From Parietaria judaica (Eukaryota > Streptophyta > Magnoliopsida > Rosales > Urticaceae): a stretch of DNA of 64,000 nucleotides. The position numbers were made by a program, and so were the translations under genes. The notes beneath the pieces are model-generated. The model had not been told where the DNA came from, made no database searches, and saw only the letters and a list, made by a program, of their open reading frames with translations. Location: assembly GCA_954871525.1 (NCBI GenBank), contig OX940870.1, positions 15,779,501 to 15,843,500 on the forward strand, read 5' to 3'. Every line of letters starts with the position of its first letter. Position 1 is the stretch's first letter. This document shows positions 47,163-59,800 of the stretch, one piece after another.

Positions 47163-49805
47163 TCAAGAATCTGTTCTTATTCGGTGAAGCCTGTTGTACC
47201 AAATCGAATGAAGAATCATGTGAAAAATGTCGTACTTTTGAGGCTTACTATGCCACAGAAAGTGCTGTTGCACCCTCTTTACCATCATCTGCATCCGCTC
47301 GTACTTCTTCTCCGGAATCGACAGCAGGATCTTCTTCAGCTCCGGCACGTCCTTCTCCGCCACGAACACCGCGAACGACTCCCACTTCAGCGTCTCGAAG
47401 AACGGGGGCACGAAGTTGTCAGATATGATGACGGGGACGCACTCGTAGAAGATCGCCTCGACCACCCTCGGGCTGTTGACCTCGTAGCCCTTGGCACAGA
47501 TGCAGTACTTGCTGCTCTTCATGTAGTTAAAGTAGTAATTGCTTCGGGGCAACCGGCCGAAGATTTTCATGTCGGGGTCTTTGTTCTCCCAGTGCTGAAG
47601 CAGGATTGACCGCAACGGACCGTGCATGCTTCCCGCGAAGAACGCGAGGGTTGGCTTTTTCAAGTGAGATTTTGACCGGACAAGATTCTTCAGAGGATCC
47701 TTTGGCCAGATGACGTTTGTTTCGGGGAGAGACACGTCCTTGCCAAAGACGAATCCTTCCTTCACGTCAGCGTTGCAGAGAGCTCGGATGCACTTTGCCA
47801 TGTAATCCCTTGTTTCCGCTGGGGCCTGAGAAGAAAACAAACGATGATCTGTCTTCAGTCGCAAGACCATGAAATAATTTGCATATATACTACAACGTGG
47901 CAGAGGGGAATATATATATATATATATATGCCTTTCATCGCAAGTAATCATGATTCAAATTTCAAAGTACATATTTGCATATTTAATAAAGGGGCTGAGA
48001 GAGAGAGAGAGAGGAAAGAAAACCCGAAATATTGTGCCTTCAGTCGCAAGCAAGTATCATGATTCCAAACTAGAGTTAATTTGCATACTTAACACATTTT
48101 TCTGTTTCTTTGATTTCAAGTATTTACAAATTCAGACACAAATTCAAACAGTTTGTTTGGTCTCTCCCGCTCATATTTAGAATTTTCTTCGATACTTCCA
48201 TTTCGGGAATTTATACTTAATATTGAATTTTAACACGTGCCAAATCTGAAAGGATTCTTGAAGGGTCCGGTCATTAATAAAAAAATAAAAAAAATTGTCA
48301 CGATAGATGAACATAATAAAAGGCAAAAAAACGTACCCAATCGTGGCAAGCGACAAGGAAATGGTCTGCGCCTCTGGTCCTGTTCCAATGTGGATACTTT
48401 CCGGCAATAAAGCTGACGTAGTTCTTCAAGTATTCTACCATGTTCTTATGAGTGTGCGAATTGACTACGTATAGCTTTTCCTCCAGCATTCGAGAGCTGA
48501 ACGGCAAGTAAAACAGGTGGGCCTTCCGGGAATCTTTGGTGACGAATTTTTTATTGCCTTCCATTTGTTTCATGAACCAGCCTTCCGAAGCGTAAATTCC
48601 CTTTAGTACCGGTGTGTGCAGAATGGGCCTCTCTCCTTCCTTGTATACATAAACTTTCAGAGTTTTCTCCATTAACTCGTAGCTCCTATAAAAAATGAAA
48701 TAAAATAACGGAGTTAATTTCGGAGAAAACCGACTTTAAATTTTGTGAGGAATCGGTCTGATTATTACCTTCTGAACATGGAAATGTTCCTGTAAATGGG
48801 ACCATAAAGATACGGATCACTCTTTACTACTGGTGCATTCTCAATTTGTAATGCCGCGTCGTGCAATTCTCTGTCGACCGCTGAAGACCATTTTGGGATC
48901 TGCAAGTAAAGCGGCGATAGGCATTAAAAAAATGTCATGATCGGAAATTTAAACTTTCAAAACGAACACTAGATACACACACATACCTCCGAATAGTAGG
49001 ATTCGTGACTCTGAATCAACAGATTGTTCATGTCTGATAATGTATATACATCCTGCACCGGTATCGAAGGCGTTTTACTTATCTCTGGGGCTCTGTTATG
49101 AGCAGGGGCATGTCCGGATCTTCCTTTTTCCGTCCGTACTTGCGGTTTTTTTCTTCTTTTCTCTATAACCGAGGCTTCGGAATGGGCAAAAATAGCAGGA
49201 GCCGGAGCGCTAACGCCTCTATGAACCGGTGGCTCGGTTACATTATAAACAGGAGCTGGAGCACTAACGTCTCTATGAACCGGTGGCTCGGTTACAATAT
49301 AAACAGGAGCCAGAGCGCTAACGTCTCTATGAACTACTGCCTCTGTTATATTATTGACAGGAACCGAAGCCGGGGCCGGAACTCTAACATCTTTATGAAG
49401 CAGGGCCTCTGTTACATTCCCAGTTTCATTGTCGATTGTCCGGGTCGAAGAATTACTATAAGTAGCGCTGATGTTTCCATCAAAGCTCTGTTCCGGTTCT
49501 TTCGCTTCCTCTCGTGGATGCCCATCATCAACATTAACTACATCTTCCGTCTTCAATGCCGACGAGTTCTTCGCTGCCAAATTACCGTCCCGCTCTTCCG
49601 TCGCCGTCTCAATAGCCCTCTCCAAGTTTTTATCAGAACCGGGACTTGGAAGCGGACCCTTTACCGTAGTACCTAACGTCGGCACGATATTGCTGTAGGG
49701 AAGCTCGAAGAACTGCAACGCGACAATGAACGCAAACAAGAGCCCGAGGATCCAAACCAACCTCCTAGTTTCGACTTGGCTTAGGGAGAAGAGTTTCATC
49801 AACAT
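47163..49805 (-). CDS. GT47 exostosin-family glycosyltransferase, copy A (653 aa, four exons)
   Basis: A Golgi type II membrane glycosyltransferase, probably acting on cell-wall polysaccharide or glycoprotein; the substrate cannot be told from sequence. Exons are 49805-48987, 48899-48769, 48685-48337 and 47825-47163, all GT-AG and in phase. A short cytosolic tail is followed by one membrane segment (about residues 16-36, LVWILGLLFAFIVALQFFEL). Then comes a long variable stem (to about residue 270) with 18-residue VHRDVSAPAPVYNVTEPP-like repeats and many N-glycosylation sites. The exostosin domain follows (LKVYVYKEGERP; GIYASEGWFMKQM; HFLVACHDW; LAFFAGSMHG; SKYCICAKGYEVNSPRVVEAI; CVPVIISDNFVPPF). 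The fold and length fit the At5g03795/At3g07620-type group. A 5' UTR intron (about 50287-49821) is suggested by splice sites shared with copy B. The end of the last exon is identical to copy B. Confidence 0.93.
49155..49420 (-). repeat. 54-bp coding minisatellite in GT47 copy A
   Basis: Within exon 1, 54-bp units are repeated in frame (most similar at about 49210-49335, more diverged to either side). Each encodes about 18 residues of the type HRDVSAPAPVYNVTEPPV. Copy B lacks the array, which explains most of the 100-residue length difference between the paralogues. Confidence 0.85.
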
Positions 49806-50500
49806 TATGAAAACCCAGTTCTGAATTTCTGATGATCAGATTATTATTCTCACTGAAGCTCAACCACCATAATATATTATTCCTGCAAGTTTCATATTTT
49901 AAAATTATTCTGAAGCAATGTACACAACAAAACAAAGCTTTCTCGAGAAAGAAAGAGAAAAACCGAAATTCAGAGAAAAGAGAAAGACTGATTCGAGGAC
50001 TGCTTTGTACTTTTCTTCATGCTCTTTAACGGTGACGAAATAAAACGTAATTTCTCAAGATAAGAACAAATAAGAATTGTATTTTTGAAAATAAAAAAAT
50101 GTAGTGAAGAAGCAAGAAGAAAGCTGGGATCAGTTGCATCAAGAACGCAAACGAAATTGAATTGAAACTCGAAGCAAGTCCGATTCAACGAGTCGACATG
50201 CAAGGGAAGAGGAATAAGCTCTGTAATCGAAGAAGCGAGTCAAAGAAAACGAAAGAAAAATCAAGTTTGATCTCGAACTGTATGTACCTGAGAGTCTTGA
50301 AACTACGGTCGTTCCGTTTTCTGGTCAACCAACCAAACAAGCAGTGTTGAGAAGAAGGAAAGAGACAGAGAGAGAGTTTGGTCTTGTTGGCATTAATGGA
50401 GTTTATTTGGCTATTCCGAGGAAGGGAAGGAAGGAAGGAAGGAAGGAAGGTTGCTTGTTATATGAATCAGAGCGCGCTAAAAAGGCAGTATTTATTGAGA
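49806..50500 (-). promoter_or_regulatory. Inferred 5' UTR, 5' UTR intron and promoter of GT47 copy A
   Basis: On the minus strand a donor CAG|GTACATA lies at 50288/50287 and an acceptor TTCAG at 49821, 16 bp before the ATG. Copy B has an equivalent donor in matching sequence (TTTCAAAACTCCGAG|GTATA). A TATA-like CAATAAATACT is near 50485-50496. No transcript evidence is available. Confidence 0.45.
50418..50450. repeat. (GGAA)n microsatellite
   Basis: A run of GGAA/AAGG units in the upstream region of GT47 copy A, possibly in its 5' UTR. Confidence 0.9.
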
Positions 50501-50740
50501 CCAGCGGAAATGCACATGCTTTTCCGCAACTATTACTTCAATTTACATTTCATATACCACCGCTCGTTTCCCCATTGGTCCCTATACTTTATGAGGTGAA
50601 CACAATTTACTCCTTACTTCTTTTATTTTGACTAACGTAACCGACTTTTAAGATTTTACCCAGGGGTGACAATCATGTTGCCGGTTTAAAGTCGGATATC
50701 TTTTTGTTAAATATTCGCGGTTTTGAGATTAAACTGGACA

Positions 50741-50978
50741 CGTTTTTCACAAATCTAAACCCAAAAATTCCATGTCTCATTTTTTTTAATGTTGTTACTT
50801 ACTTTAGTAATATATATATATATCTCGTAAAATCATGATTTAAAAATGAGCATTTATCGGCGTTTTACAAATCTAAACCGAAAATTTCATGTCTTGTTTT
50901 TTAATATATTATTTACTTTAATACTATATATATATATATGGTAAAATCATGATTTAAAAATGAGTATATATGGGTTTG
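50741..50978 (+). repeat. About 120-bp tandem duplication
   Basis: Units at 50741-50860 and 50861-50978 share CGTTTT.CACAAATCTAAAC-type starts and AAATCATGATTTAAAAATGA near their ends, each with a short (AT)n tract. The whole block at 50660-51060 begins AGGGGTGACAATC and may be another hAT-like element, but no duplication was found. Confidence 0.75.
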
Positions 50979-51579
50979 AAACCAGTATTTCATCGTTAAA
51001 CCAAGACTTCCCAATTTGAACCAACTTCTTATTTTTGTTAAGAACCGCATTTCTACCAGTTTCCAATTTTGATGCAATGTTGGTGATGATTGTTTACCGT
51101 AATAATTTTGCTCCCTTTATAATTTTTTTTGCATACTGTTTTAAAGTTTAAAGAATCAATTATCTTTGTCCATTCAATAGTTTTATTTGCTAATCAATTT
51201 CAATTTATTGAATGATATTATTTATGACGGGAATAAAAGATATCGAATATATTAGGCAAGTTAGAGAATTTTACATCTTATATTTGATATATAATGTAAA
51301 CACTATGTAAAAAATTGAGAGCTTGAGTATGAATTCGGGAACATTCTCTTGACTTAACTGGAGGATTTGATAGAACATAATTTTTTATTTTTTTTAATCA
51401 CGATTTAGGATGGTGGACTCACCATTGAGATTTCGGAAAAAATAAACGTAATGGATATTTATTTTCCAATTTCAATTACGTTTCGATAACGAGTCCATAT
51501 TGTTTGAAAATTATGTTGCATCAAGGTTTTTTTTTTAAGTATCATACTTGTACCACTTATCATTTAGATTAATTTTGAG

Positions 51580-52071
51580 ATAGAAACTAAGGTTCGACTT
51601 TTCCACAATTATCTTCGATAATCTTCGATTATCCGTCTTGCCGGTAGTTATCGGTAAGACGGTCATACCAGCACTTTTCCATGATTTTTGCCGAAAATCA
51701 GCAAAAATCTTGAAAAATAACAAAAAAAATGGTATTTTATAAGAAATTTTACATTTTTCGATAATTTTATTCGAGTATTAACATATGTGAGAGTGGAACT
51801 ATATTTTATTTACCTATGTTTGAGTATGAAATGATTTTATTTTTTGGCATTTTTAATATTTTATCAACATTATATACTTAGTAAATATATTCTTAAAAAT
51901 ATTTTAGTGATTTTTCATCGATAAGTGTCGATAATCCGTCGATAATCATCGAAAAGTATCGGTAATCGGTAAGCTACATTATTATTAGTTTTCCGTGGAT
52001 AATCCGGTAAGTTATCGATTAATCTGTCGATAACGGCAAGCGATTTATCGGCAAGTTCGGTAAGTTGAACA
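51580..52071. mobile_element. Probable hAT-like MITE, ends imperfect
   Basis: The left end CTAAGGTTCGACTT and the reverse complement of the right end CTTAATGTTCAACTT are similar. The interior is built of words such as CGATAATC, ATCGGTAAG and TTATCGATTA in both orientations. The flanks share only AGATA, so the target duplication is not proven. Non-coding. Confidence 0.45.
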
Positions 52072-52079
52072 TTAAGATA

Positions 52080-53880
52080 AATTTCTCAATATTACTTTTC
52101 AAAGAAACGAATGCCAACAAAATTCCTATTTATTATTATATTTTAATCTGGGGTGTCCAATTTAGAGATATTTGATGAATTCAGGGGCAGTAATGCAAAT
52201 TAATCTTACACGCGACGCGAGTGGTGATTCTTGACGTACGCAGTGGAATGGGCTGTCTTGACTTTTGTTTTTATTTATTTTGAATATCGTTTTTATCATC
52301 AAATCGATCACGTAAAGTTCAAAATCATTCTTTTGATTATATTGTATGTTTCATCACCAAGTTATATTATAAAAATATAATATAATACTACACTTCAATA
52401 CATATTTAAATGCCATAAAAGTAAAACATACGACTCGTAAATATGTTTTTAATTTATTTATTAGACCTTTCTCGCTCTTTGGAAACGAACTAGTAGTGGT
52501 TTGACTAAAAAAAAAATTCAGTCGCATTTCCCTCGTTAATGATTAATTTACTGATGTCACTTTGAATAGTATACTAGTTTTAAACATCCATTAAAAAATA
52601 ATACTTGTTTTAAATATTTTTATTTATAAAATAATAATTTCTAGTTGTTATTGTTGTTACTTGCATGGATTGAATATTTTTTTAAAAATATGCTTACCAA
52701 TATTCAATTTCGGAGGTTTTATATATGGAGTCAACTTTAATGACTAAGAAAACTTTAAACTAAACTTTGAATTAACAGCATATTATAATATTGTTTGGTG
52801 TAACAGCAAGTGAATTATTTAGCACTTATTGGTATATTAATAATTTTACATAACTATTAGGGGCTTTTATCCAATTAGTTTAATCCAGGATCACGGATTG
52901 GTGGACTATGCCAAGAACAATGATTTGCGGAATATGAATTCTTTTGCATTTACCAATTTGAACATGTCAAAGCCATTTAATAGAAATTCTATGCCTTATT
53001 AATACAAGGATATTTATTATCTCTTTATTGAAATAGTAAAATGTCGTTTGCCAAAATTGAATCCTCTTCTTTCGGAAATCTACCTAAATAATTAATAAGG
53101 GCATTTTTATCGATGTTTTCTCACCTAATTAAGCTAGATTTGGTAATTAATTGATATGGTGAAGGCTTCGTTCATACTAGTCTAGACCTATAAGAAACAC
53201 TTCAATGAAAAAAGCATGACATACAATTCTAGTCAACATATTCGGAGAACCCTATATCTACTTTCTTACTAAGCAATTTTACAAAAAAATGTCTCCCAAC
53301 TTTTATGTTGGTGCATTTTGGCTATTCAGGAGTAAAAATACCCATTATGCGCTTTCGTAAAAAGACAGAAAAAAAAATAGTTACTTTATACACACGCAGT
53401 GGCGAAACCAGAATTCAAGGTTCTGTGAAGCTGGAATTTTAGTAGAAATTAAAGAGTTATGATAAAAATAAAATAAAAACTACCGGGATTTGTGAGAAAA
53501 TCTAATAATATGAGCACTAAGAAATAAATTTTTTGGTGGTTCCAAGTTCCAACCCCAATATATACGATATAAAGTAGTTACGCACATGATTTATTTGTAG
53601 GTCGATCCATAAAATCATATATGATATGAATTTCTAATATTTTGTTGTTATGCTATTTAATTAAGAATAGTTACTTGCAAATTATTTAAAAGAATTTAAA
53701 AATACTGAGCAACTTCAAATTATGAATAAATGATTTTATTCTTTATGTAAAGCAGGAATAGGTATTATATTTTTTATATTTAATCATGTGAATGGTATTT
53801 AACACCTCATATTACAAATTTACAATATATATATCCCTAACAAAAAAAGATATCTTCCTTCAAAAAAAAAAAGATATCTT
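52080..53880. other. AT-rich intergenic region between the GT47 genes
   Basis: No gene seen. A fragment starting AGTGGCGAAACCAGAATTC at about 53400 resembles the left end of the hAT MITE at 38954. No right end was found. Confidence 0.5.
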
Positions 53881-53891
53881 ATTACAGGTTC

Positions 53892-55994
53892 TCAATGATC
53901 TGTTCTTATTCGGTGAAGCCTGTTGTACCAAATCGAATGAAGAATCATGTGAAAAATGTCGTACTTTTGAGGCTTACTATGCCACAGAAAGTGCTGTTGC
54001 ACCCTCTTTACCATCATCTGCATCCGCTCGTACTTCTTCTCCGGAATCGACAGCAGGATCTTCTTCAGCTCCGGCACGTCCTTCTCCGCCACGAACACCG
54101 CGAACGACTCCCACTTCAGCGTCTCGAAGAACGGGGGCACGAAGTTGTCAGATATGATGACGGGGACGCACTCGTAGAAGATCGCCTCGACCACCCTCGG
54201 GCTGTTGACCTCGTAGCCCTTGGCACAGATGCAGTACTTGCTGCTCTTCATGTAGTTAAAGTAGTAATTGCTTCGGGGCAACCGGCCGAAGATTTTCATG
54301 TCGGGGTCTTTGTTCTCCCAGTGCTGAAGCAGGATTGACCACAACGGACCGTGCATGCTTCCCGCAAAGAACGCGAGGGTTGGCTTTTTCAAGTGAGATT
54401 TTGACCGGACAAGATTCTTCAGAGGATGCTTCGGCCAGATGACGTATGTTTCGGGGAGAGACACGTCCTTGCCAAAGATGAATCCTTCCTTCACGTCAGC
54501 GTTGCAGAGAGCTCGGATGCACTTGGACATATTTTCCGTCGTTTCCGCTGGGGCCTGATCGGAAAAAAAACCCCGAAATAATTGATCTGCCTTTAGTCAC
54601 AAGTAGCCATGATTCGGAATTATATATTTGCATATTATTCAAACCAACAAGGGAAAAAACCAAAGTATTGATCTGCCTTCAGTCGCAAGTAAGTAAAAAA
54701 TATTTATTTTAAGTATTTTACGAACACAACGCTATTACAAATATAATAAGTTTGGTGCCTCCCACTTATTTTCAGAATTTTCTTCCTAATTTGAATTTTG
54801 GGGAGGTTCATTCTTATATCTTGATTTTTTATTTTTTTTAAAGCGGAGCAAATGGCGAAAGAGCGTACCCAATCATGGCAAGCAACAAGAAAATGGTCAG
54901 CGCCTCCGGTTCTGTTCCAATGTGGATACTTTCCGGCAATGAAGTCGACATAGTTCTTCAAATATTTTACTATGTTTTCACGACTGTGCGAACCGACTAC
55001 GTATAGTTTTTCCCTCAGCGTTTGAGAGCTGAACGGCAAGTAAAACAAGTGAGCCTTCCGGGGATCTTCGGTGACAAAAGTTTTATTGTCTTCCATTTGT
55101 TTCATGAACCAGCCTTCGGATGCGTATATTCCCTTTAGTACCGGCGTGTGCAGAAACGGGATCTCTCCTTCCTTGTATATATAAACTTTCAGAGTGTTTT
55201 CCATTAACTCGTAGCTTCTGCAAAAGAAAAACGGAGTTAGTTTTGGAGAAACCCGACTTCCAATTTTGAAGCAGTCGGACTTTTTTACCTTATGAACATG
55301 GATACATTCCTGTAAATGGGAGCATATAGATACAAGTCGCTTTTTACTATCGGTGCATTCTCGATTTGTAATGCCGCATCTTGTAATTCTCTGTCGACCG
55401 CTGAAGACCATTTCGGGATCTGCAAGTAAAGCGGCGACACTTTAGAAAATTTATTAGAAATACACATTCTAGATACACACAAACCTCCGAATAGCAGGAT
55501 TCGCGACTCTGATTCAGCAGATTGTTCATGTCTGGTAACGTATAAACATCCTGCACCGGTATCAAATGCGTTCTACTTTTCTCTGTTGGTTCTTCAGATT
55601 TTTCTCTTCTTGTCTCTATCAGCGAGGCTTCGGAATGGCCTGCTATAGCAGAAGTCAAAGCCAGAGCAGTAACATCTTCATTCACGAAATTACGAGTCAT
55701 ACTCGTAGTTTCGTTCCCAATTAATATATGTGTCAAAGTCTGTTCAGATTCTTCAAGATTAGTGACATCTTCAGTGTTCAATATCGACGAGTTCTTCGCT
55801 GCCAATTCGGTGTCGTTAGAAGGACTTGAAAGCGGTGCAGACTGAACCGGTCGGTTACCATATGTTGATACAAATTTATTAGTACACGAAAGCTCAAAGT
55901 ACTCCAATGCGACAATTAGCGCAAGTAACAGCCACATGATCAGAACCAATAATTTTCGAGCTTCTACTCGTGTCAAAGTGAAGAGTGTAACCAT
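53892..55994 (-). CDS. GT47 exostosin-family glycosyltransferase, copy B (550 aa, four exons)
   Basis: Tandem paralogue of copy A, same strand, about 4 kb upstream of it in transcription direction. Exons are 55994-55485, 55419-55289, 55217-54869 and 54554-53892. Exons 2, 3 and 4 have exactly the same lengths as in copy A (131, 349, 663 nt); only exon 1 is shorter (510 vs 819 nt). It has one membrane anchor near the N-terminus (LLVLIMWLLLALIVALEYFEL region), a short stem without the 18-residue repeats, and a complete exostosin domain. The last exon is identical to copy A from the penultimate residues back for 441 bp. It then shows only scattered changes until a short cluster at the 5' edge of the exon. 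No frameshift or premature stop seen, so probably functional. Confidence 0.92.
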
Positions 55995-56050
55995 TTTGAA
56001 AACACACTTCCGATAATCGGATAATTCTCAGCCACCGCAGCGTAACAAAC

Positions 56051-56394
56051 CTGCAAAGTTAAACATGTTCTTATAATCTAATGATATCTAAATAAACTCT
56101 TATTAGCAAAATGAAACAGAACAATTTGCTAAAGGGTATGTGACATAATAGGTACTTTAAGAAACCTTCGTAAATTAATATTGTTGGGAGCTGGAACCAA
56201 AATCAATTTATTATATTATTGATGATATTAAATTGTCGAGTAATGGTTTAATAATATTAGCGAGACAGAACATAAATGAACAAACTCCAGTGAAATATAC
56301 CTCGGAGTTTTGAAACTACGCTCGTTCGCCCATTTTCCTCCCCGCTTTCGATTATTTTCTTGGCAACCAAACAGATTTTATAAAGCGATCTTCA
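56051..56394 (-). promoter_or_regulatory. Promoter and 5' UTR intron of GT47 copy B (inferred)
   Basis: A TATA box (TTTATAAAA on the minus strand) lies at 56386-56394. A donor CCGAG|GTATATTT is at 56301/56300 and an acceptor TTTGCAG at 56051, giving a 250-bp 5' UTR intron. Leader sequence before the donor resembles copy A. Inference only. Confidence 0.5.
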
Positions 56395-56490
56395 CATTAT
56401 AATATGTGAGTGCGATCAATATTCAATACCATGTGCAGATAACAATTTATTTTTCCAACTCAGCCATTATATAAGTAAGAATACCTCAAA

Positions 56491-56892
56491 TCTATATATA
56501 TATAAAAGCAAAATAAAGACATGCTCGAAAAACACCAATTTTTACCTCTTTTCTTTTTTCTCCTTTTTTTAAATTATTTTTAATTAAAAAAAAAAAAAAC
56601 AAAGCATACCTCGCTTGTCGTGTCTTCTCATCTCAGAACTCCTCTTCGAAGAGAGGCATCTCCTCGCAACAAATATAACTTCCATTCGGTTATAATTATC
56701 AGAGACTTCTCTTCATCTCTCGCCCATTCACTCTCTCTGAAATAAATCTCTTCTCTTTTCTCCCATCGGATGAGGCGGAGGCCGTGGAGTCTCAGACGGT
56801 CGATAACGACTGCGACGACGATGGAATCTCCCTCCCCAACGTCATCAGCAAGAGTCTCTCAACCTCCTCCCAAACCCTGATGTAAGGCGAAG
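56491..56892 (+). mobile_element. Helitron 5' end with captured SKP1-like leader (element 1)
   Basis: After an A at 56490, TCTATATATATATAAAAGC begins a typical Helitron 5' end. The next 280 bp are clearly similar to the start of element 2 at 60231 (shared ACCTC..TTCTTTTTTCTCC, CGTCGTGTCTT-type, CGAAGAGAGGCATCTCCTC, AACTTCCATT, TCTCTTCATCTCTCG). An SKP1-like fragment and then the O-fucosyltransferase copy follow. No 3' end was identified, so the right limit given is only where the leader meets the next gene fragment. Confidence 0.7.
56769..56850 (+). pseudogene. SKP1-like gene fragment in Helitron 1
   Basis: In one frame the DNA reads DEAEAVESQTVDNDCDDDG followed by ISLPNVISK. This matches the N-terminal region of plant SKP1/ASK proteins (the SCF ubiquitin-ligase adaptor), where an ESQTI block is followed by an acidic stretch and PLPNVTSKIL. 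Only about 28 codons remain. The frame then ends at a TGA/TAA just before the O-fucosyltransferase ATG. Confidence 0.7.
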
Positions 56893-59800
56893 ATGGCGTT
56901 CAAATTCAAGATCAAATGGATCGCTCTCTTCGTCGTCATCCTATCGTTCGCGTCTCTCCTCCGCCACCTCTCCATGGCGAGGTTCTCCACTGTCGATTTG
57001 GTTCAGTACAGTGCAATGGCAGCTTTCCGCGACGATTTCGCTTCCTTCTCCGGGACTCAGGTTTCTCTCCCGTTCTTCCCGTGTTTCGATCTTCGATTAG
57101 TTCGTTCAAGTTTTCGGGCTGTTGAATTGAACGCATTGCTTTGGTTTTGACGATGATACAGAGGTATCGAAGTAAAAAGCTATAGAGTCCTGTGAAGCCA
57201 TTGATGTCATTGCAGCCATATTCCAATCCCATAAGCACCTATTCTCGTAAAATTTTCATTGATTTTAAATGCTATTTTCTACTCCCCAAATATATACTGA
57301 GATAGATAGTTGATCTTAAACCCAACACTTTGCTTTGGTTGTATGGATGTTTATGAAGATAACTTGCATGCTCAATTTCAATGGAGTCAATAGTGGGATT
57401 ACAGAGATACTATGTGTAGCTTTTGAAGAAGAGAGAGTGTGAAACCCTAATTCATACTATTGGCTCTTACAGTTGATTATACACGATATATGATGCTGAT
57501 AATGCTTACCATGCGTGCTCTGGAGTATAAAATGAAGGTTGAGAAATAAAGCACAGCTATAATGGTCATTTGCTTCCAATTCAATCTTTGGAATTGATCA
57601 GATGTAAATTTGGGATTAATGAAATGGCTTCTCATTATATAAACGCAGAAGGGGTTGTGGGCTGTGGTTAATATAATGATTTTTATTCCCGCGATTCACT
57701 TAAAGTTCTGCATTTATTTGACGGGATGTGGTTTTGTTCAACGGTTGAAACAAGTTCGAGAAGACGGTTAATCACTGAGGAGGGAAACAAATCAATTTGA
57801 ACTAGCAAGTGTTTAGGAAGTAGTAGAGAGATTTCCAAAATATACTTAATTGGTCCTTTTGATTACATATGATTATTCGAGTTTATAACATTTCTAGATA
57901 CAAACCGCTAATTAGCCGATTTAACAACAATTATGTGGCCCAGAATAAATATTTATGCTCTTAGAGCTCTCTATAACAGCTCATTGATTTTGAAGTTCAT
58001 AGAAGTGGAACGTTTAAGGAGGACTCTTTCTCTCAAAATAAGTGAGCTCAAGAGCTTAGAAGTCTTCATTAAAATCCTCGACTTGTTTGGAGAAATTTCA
58101 AGCGAATTTATCGTGTAGGAACTTGTATTTGGAATAGCGTCCTTGGGTTTATTGGCTATAATTCTGAGGAAGAAAGTACCTTAACTTTTGAATGCCAATA
58201 ATCCGAGTAATAATTATAAGATAGAAAAAAATTATTTATGCCATTAGGTCTAATTGTTTTTGGGGAAGTGTGTAAAAAATGAAATTTTTTGTTTCTTTGT
58301 GTTTTTTATTTGGGCTTACTTCGATAGTAATTTAATTTGTTTTTCTTCCCAACAGCTCCAAAAGAACAAAGCAATGGTTTCATATACGCAAAGATACATG
58401 GCGGATTTGCAAACATAAGATCCTCGGTAAGGTTTCAATAAATGTAGCAGAGATCACCCGTAATTTCAGCAATAATGGAAGTTAATTAAGATTATGTTAA
58501 CTTTCCAGATTTGTGATCTGGTCGTTGTATCCAGGCTTTTAAATGCTACTCTTGTCATTCCAGAGATTCAAGAGAGTACTCGATCAAAAGGCATCAGGTA
58601 TATATATTATATAAGGATATGTTTCTAAATATTTGTCATCACATTTCTTTTATTTCTATTTGAAATAAGTATTTTTAAGGTAGCTAACTGCTTTATTTTT
58701 TTGTTAAAAATAAATCAGCACCAAGTTCAAGAGTTTCTCGTATCTCTACGACGGGGATCAATTTGTAGCATCACTTGGAAGCAACATACTCATTGCTAAG
58801 AGCCTGCCTAAAGATTTGAAAGCAGCAAAGCGGAAGAACGCATTTCCAATATTTAAGCCCAAAAATTCCGCTTCACCAAACTTTTACATAAAAGTTCTTC
58901 CAACCTTGAAGAAAACCAATGTTGTTGGTTTGATTATATCTGATGGTGGATGTCTTCAAGTAATTTTCTATTTAAGCAAATAGGAAACTCGATTGTCGTT
59001 GTAGTAGAACTCTTTTTTTTTTATTGTTTTTTATTTTTATTTTAGAGTACCAAAAAGTATAAAAAATGTAAATGTAGTTGCCAGGATTCAATTCCCAGAC
59101 TATGCCATGATTACGTATATGTATCATAGCATGCTTATGAATAATATATACTTTTTTTTTCAGTCTGTCCTTCCGTCAAGCATGTCTGAGCTTCAAAGAC
59201 TTAGATGCAGGGTTGCTTTCCATGCACTTCAATTTCGACTGGAGCTTCGAGAGCTAGGGCATCGTGTGCTGGAGAGGTAAAAATCTTCATCCTGGGGTAT
59301 ATTACAATGCACTATCCTGGGGTAAAAATCTTCAATTGAATCGTAATATGCTGAGTGCCTGTAAAGTTTCCCTTGAGATTATACCTATTTATTATGAGCG
59401 AGGACAAAATTTACTAAATAATGATGAGTAAAGATCTCGAAAAATAGAGAGGAGTTGGGTAGTTCTGTTTTTTCTATATATATTCATTTATAGAATCTTC
59501 TAAAGTATCTTAAACAGATATACTAAATCAAAGTCCTTTTAGAATAAAAAATTTAATGATTAATCCTAGGATTCGTGGAGAAGTTCAAAGTTGAGAGAAT
59601 TAGTAAAGTTTAGGAGTATCTACTTTTAGGAAGTATAGGAAGTATAAGGCTCGGTGAGTATAGCCGGAAAGATTCCACTTTTCAAAAGCTGGTTGGCTGC
59701 TGTTAATTGTGATGATAAGAAGATTTCAGGAGTTGGTTATGCTACTTCATATTGAGAAAGCGTTTCAGTTGACCGAATACCTTTATCGCAACATTCTCCT

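Noticed and set aside
47133..47609. Long plus-strand frames (147-158 codons) at 47133-47609 and 53895-54338
   Set aside because: They are antisense to the conserved last exons of the GT47 genes, kept open by GC-rich codon use. No domain.
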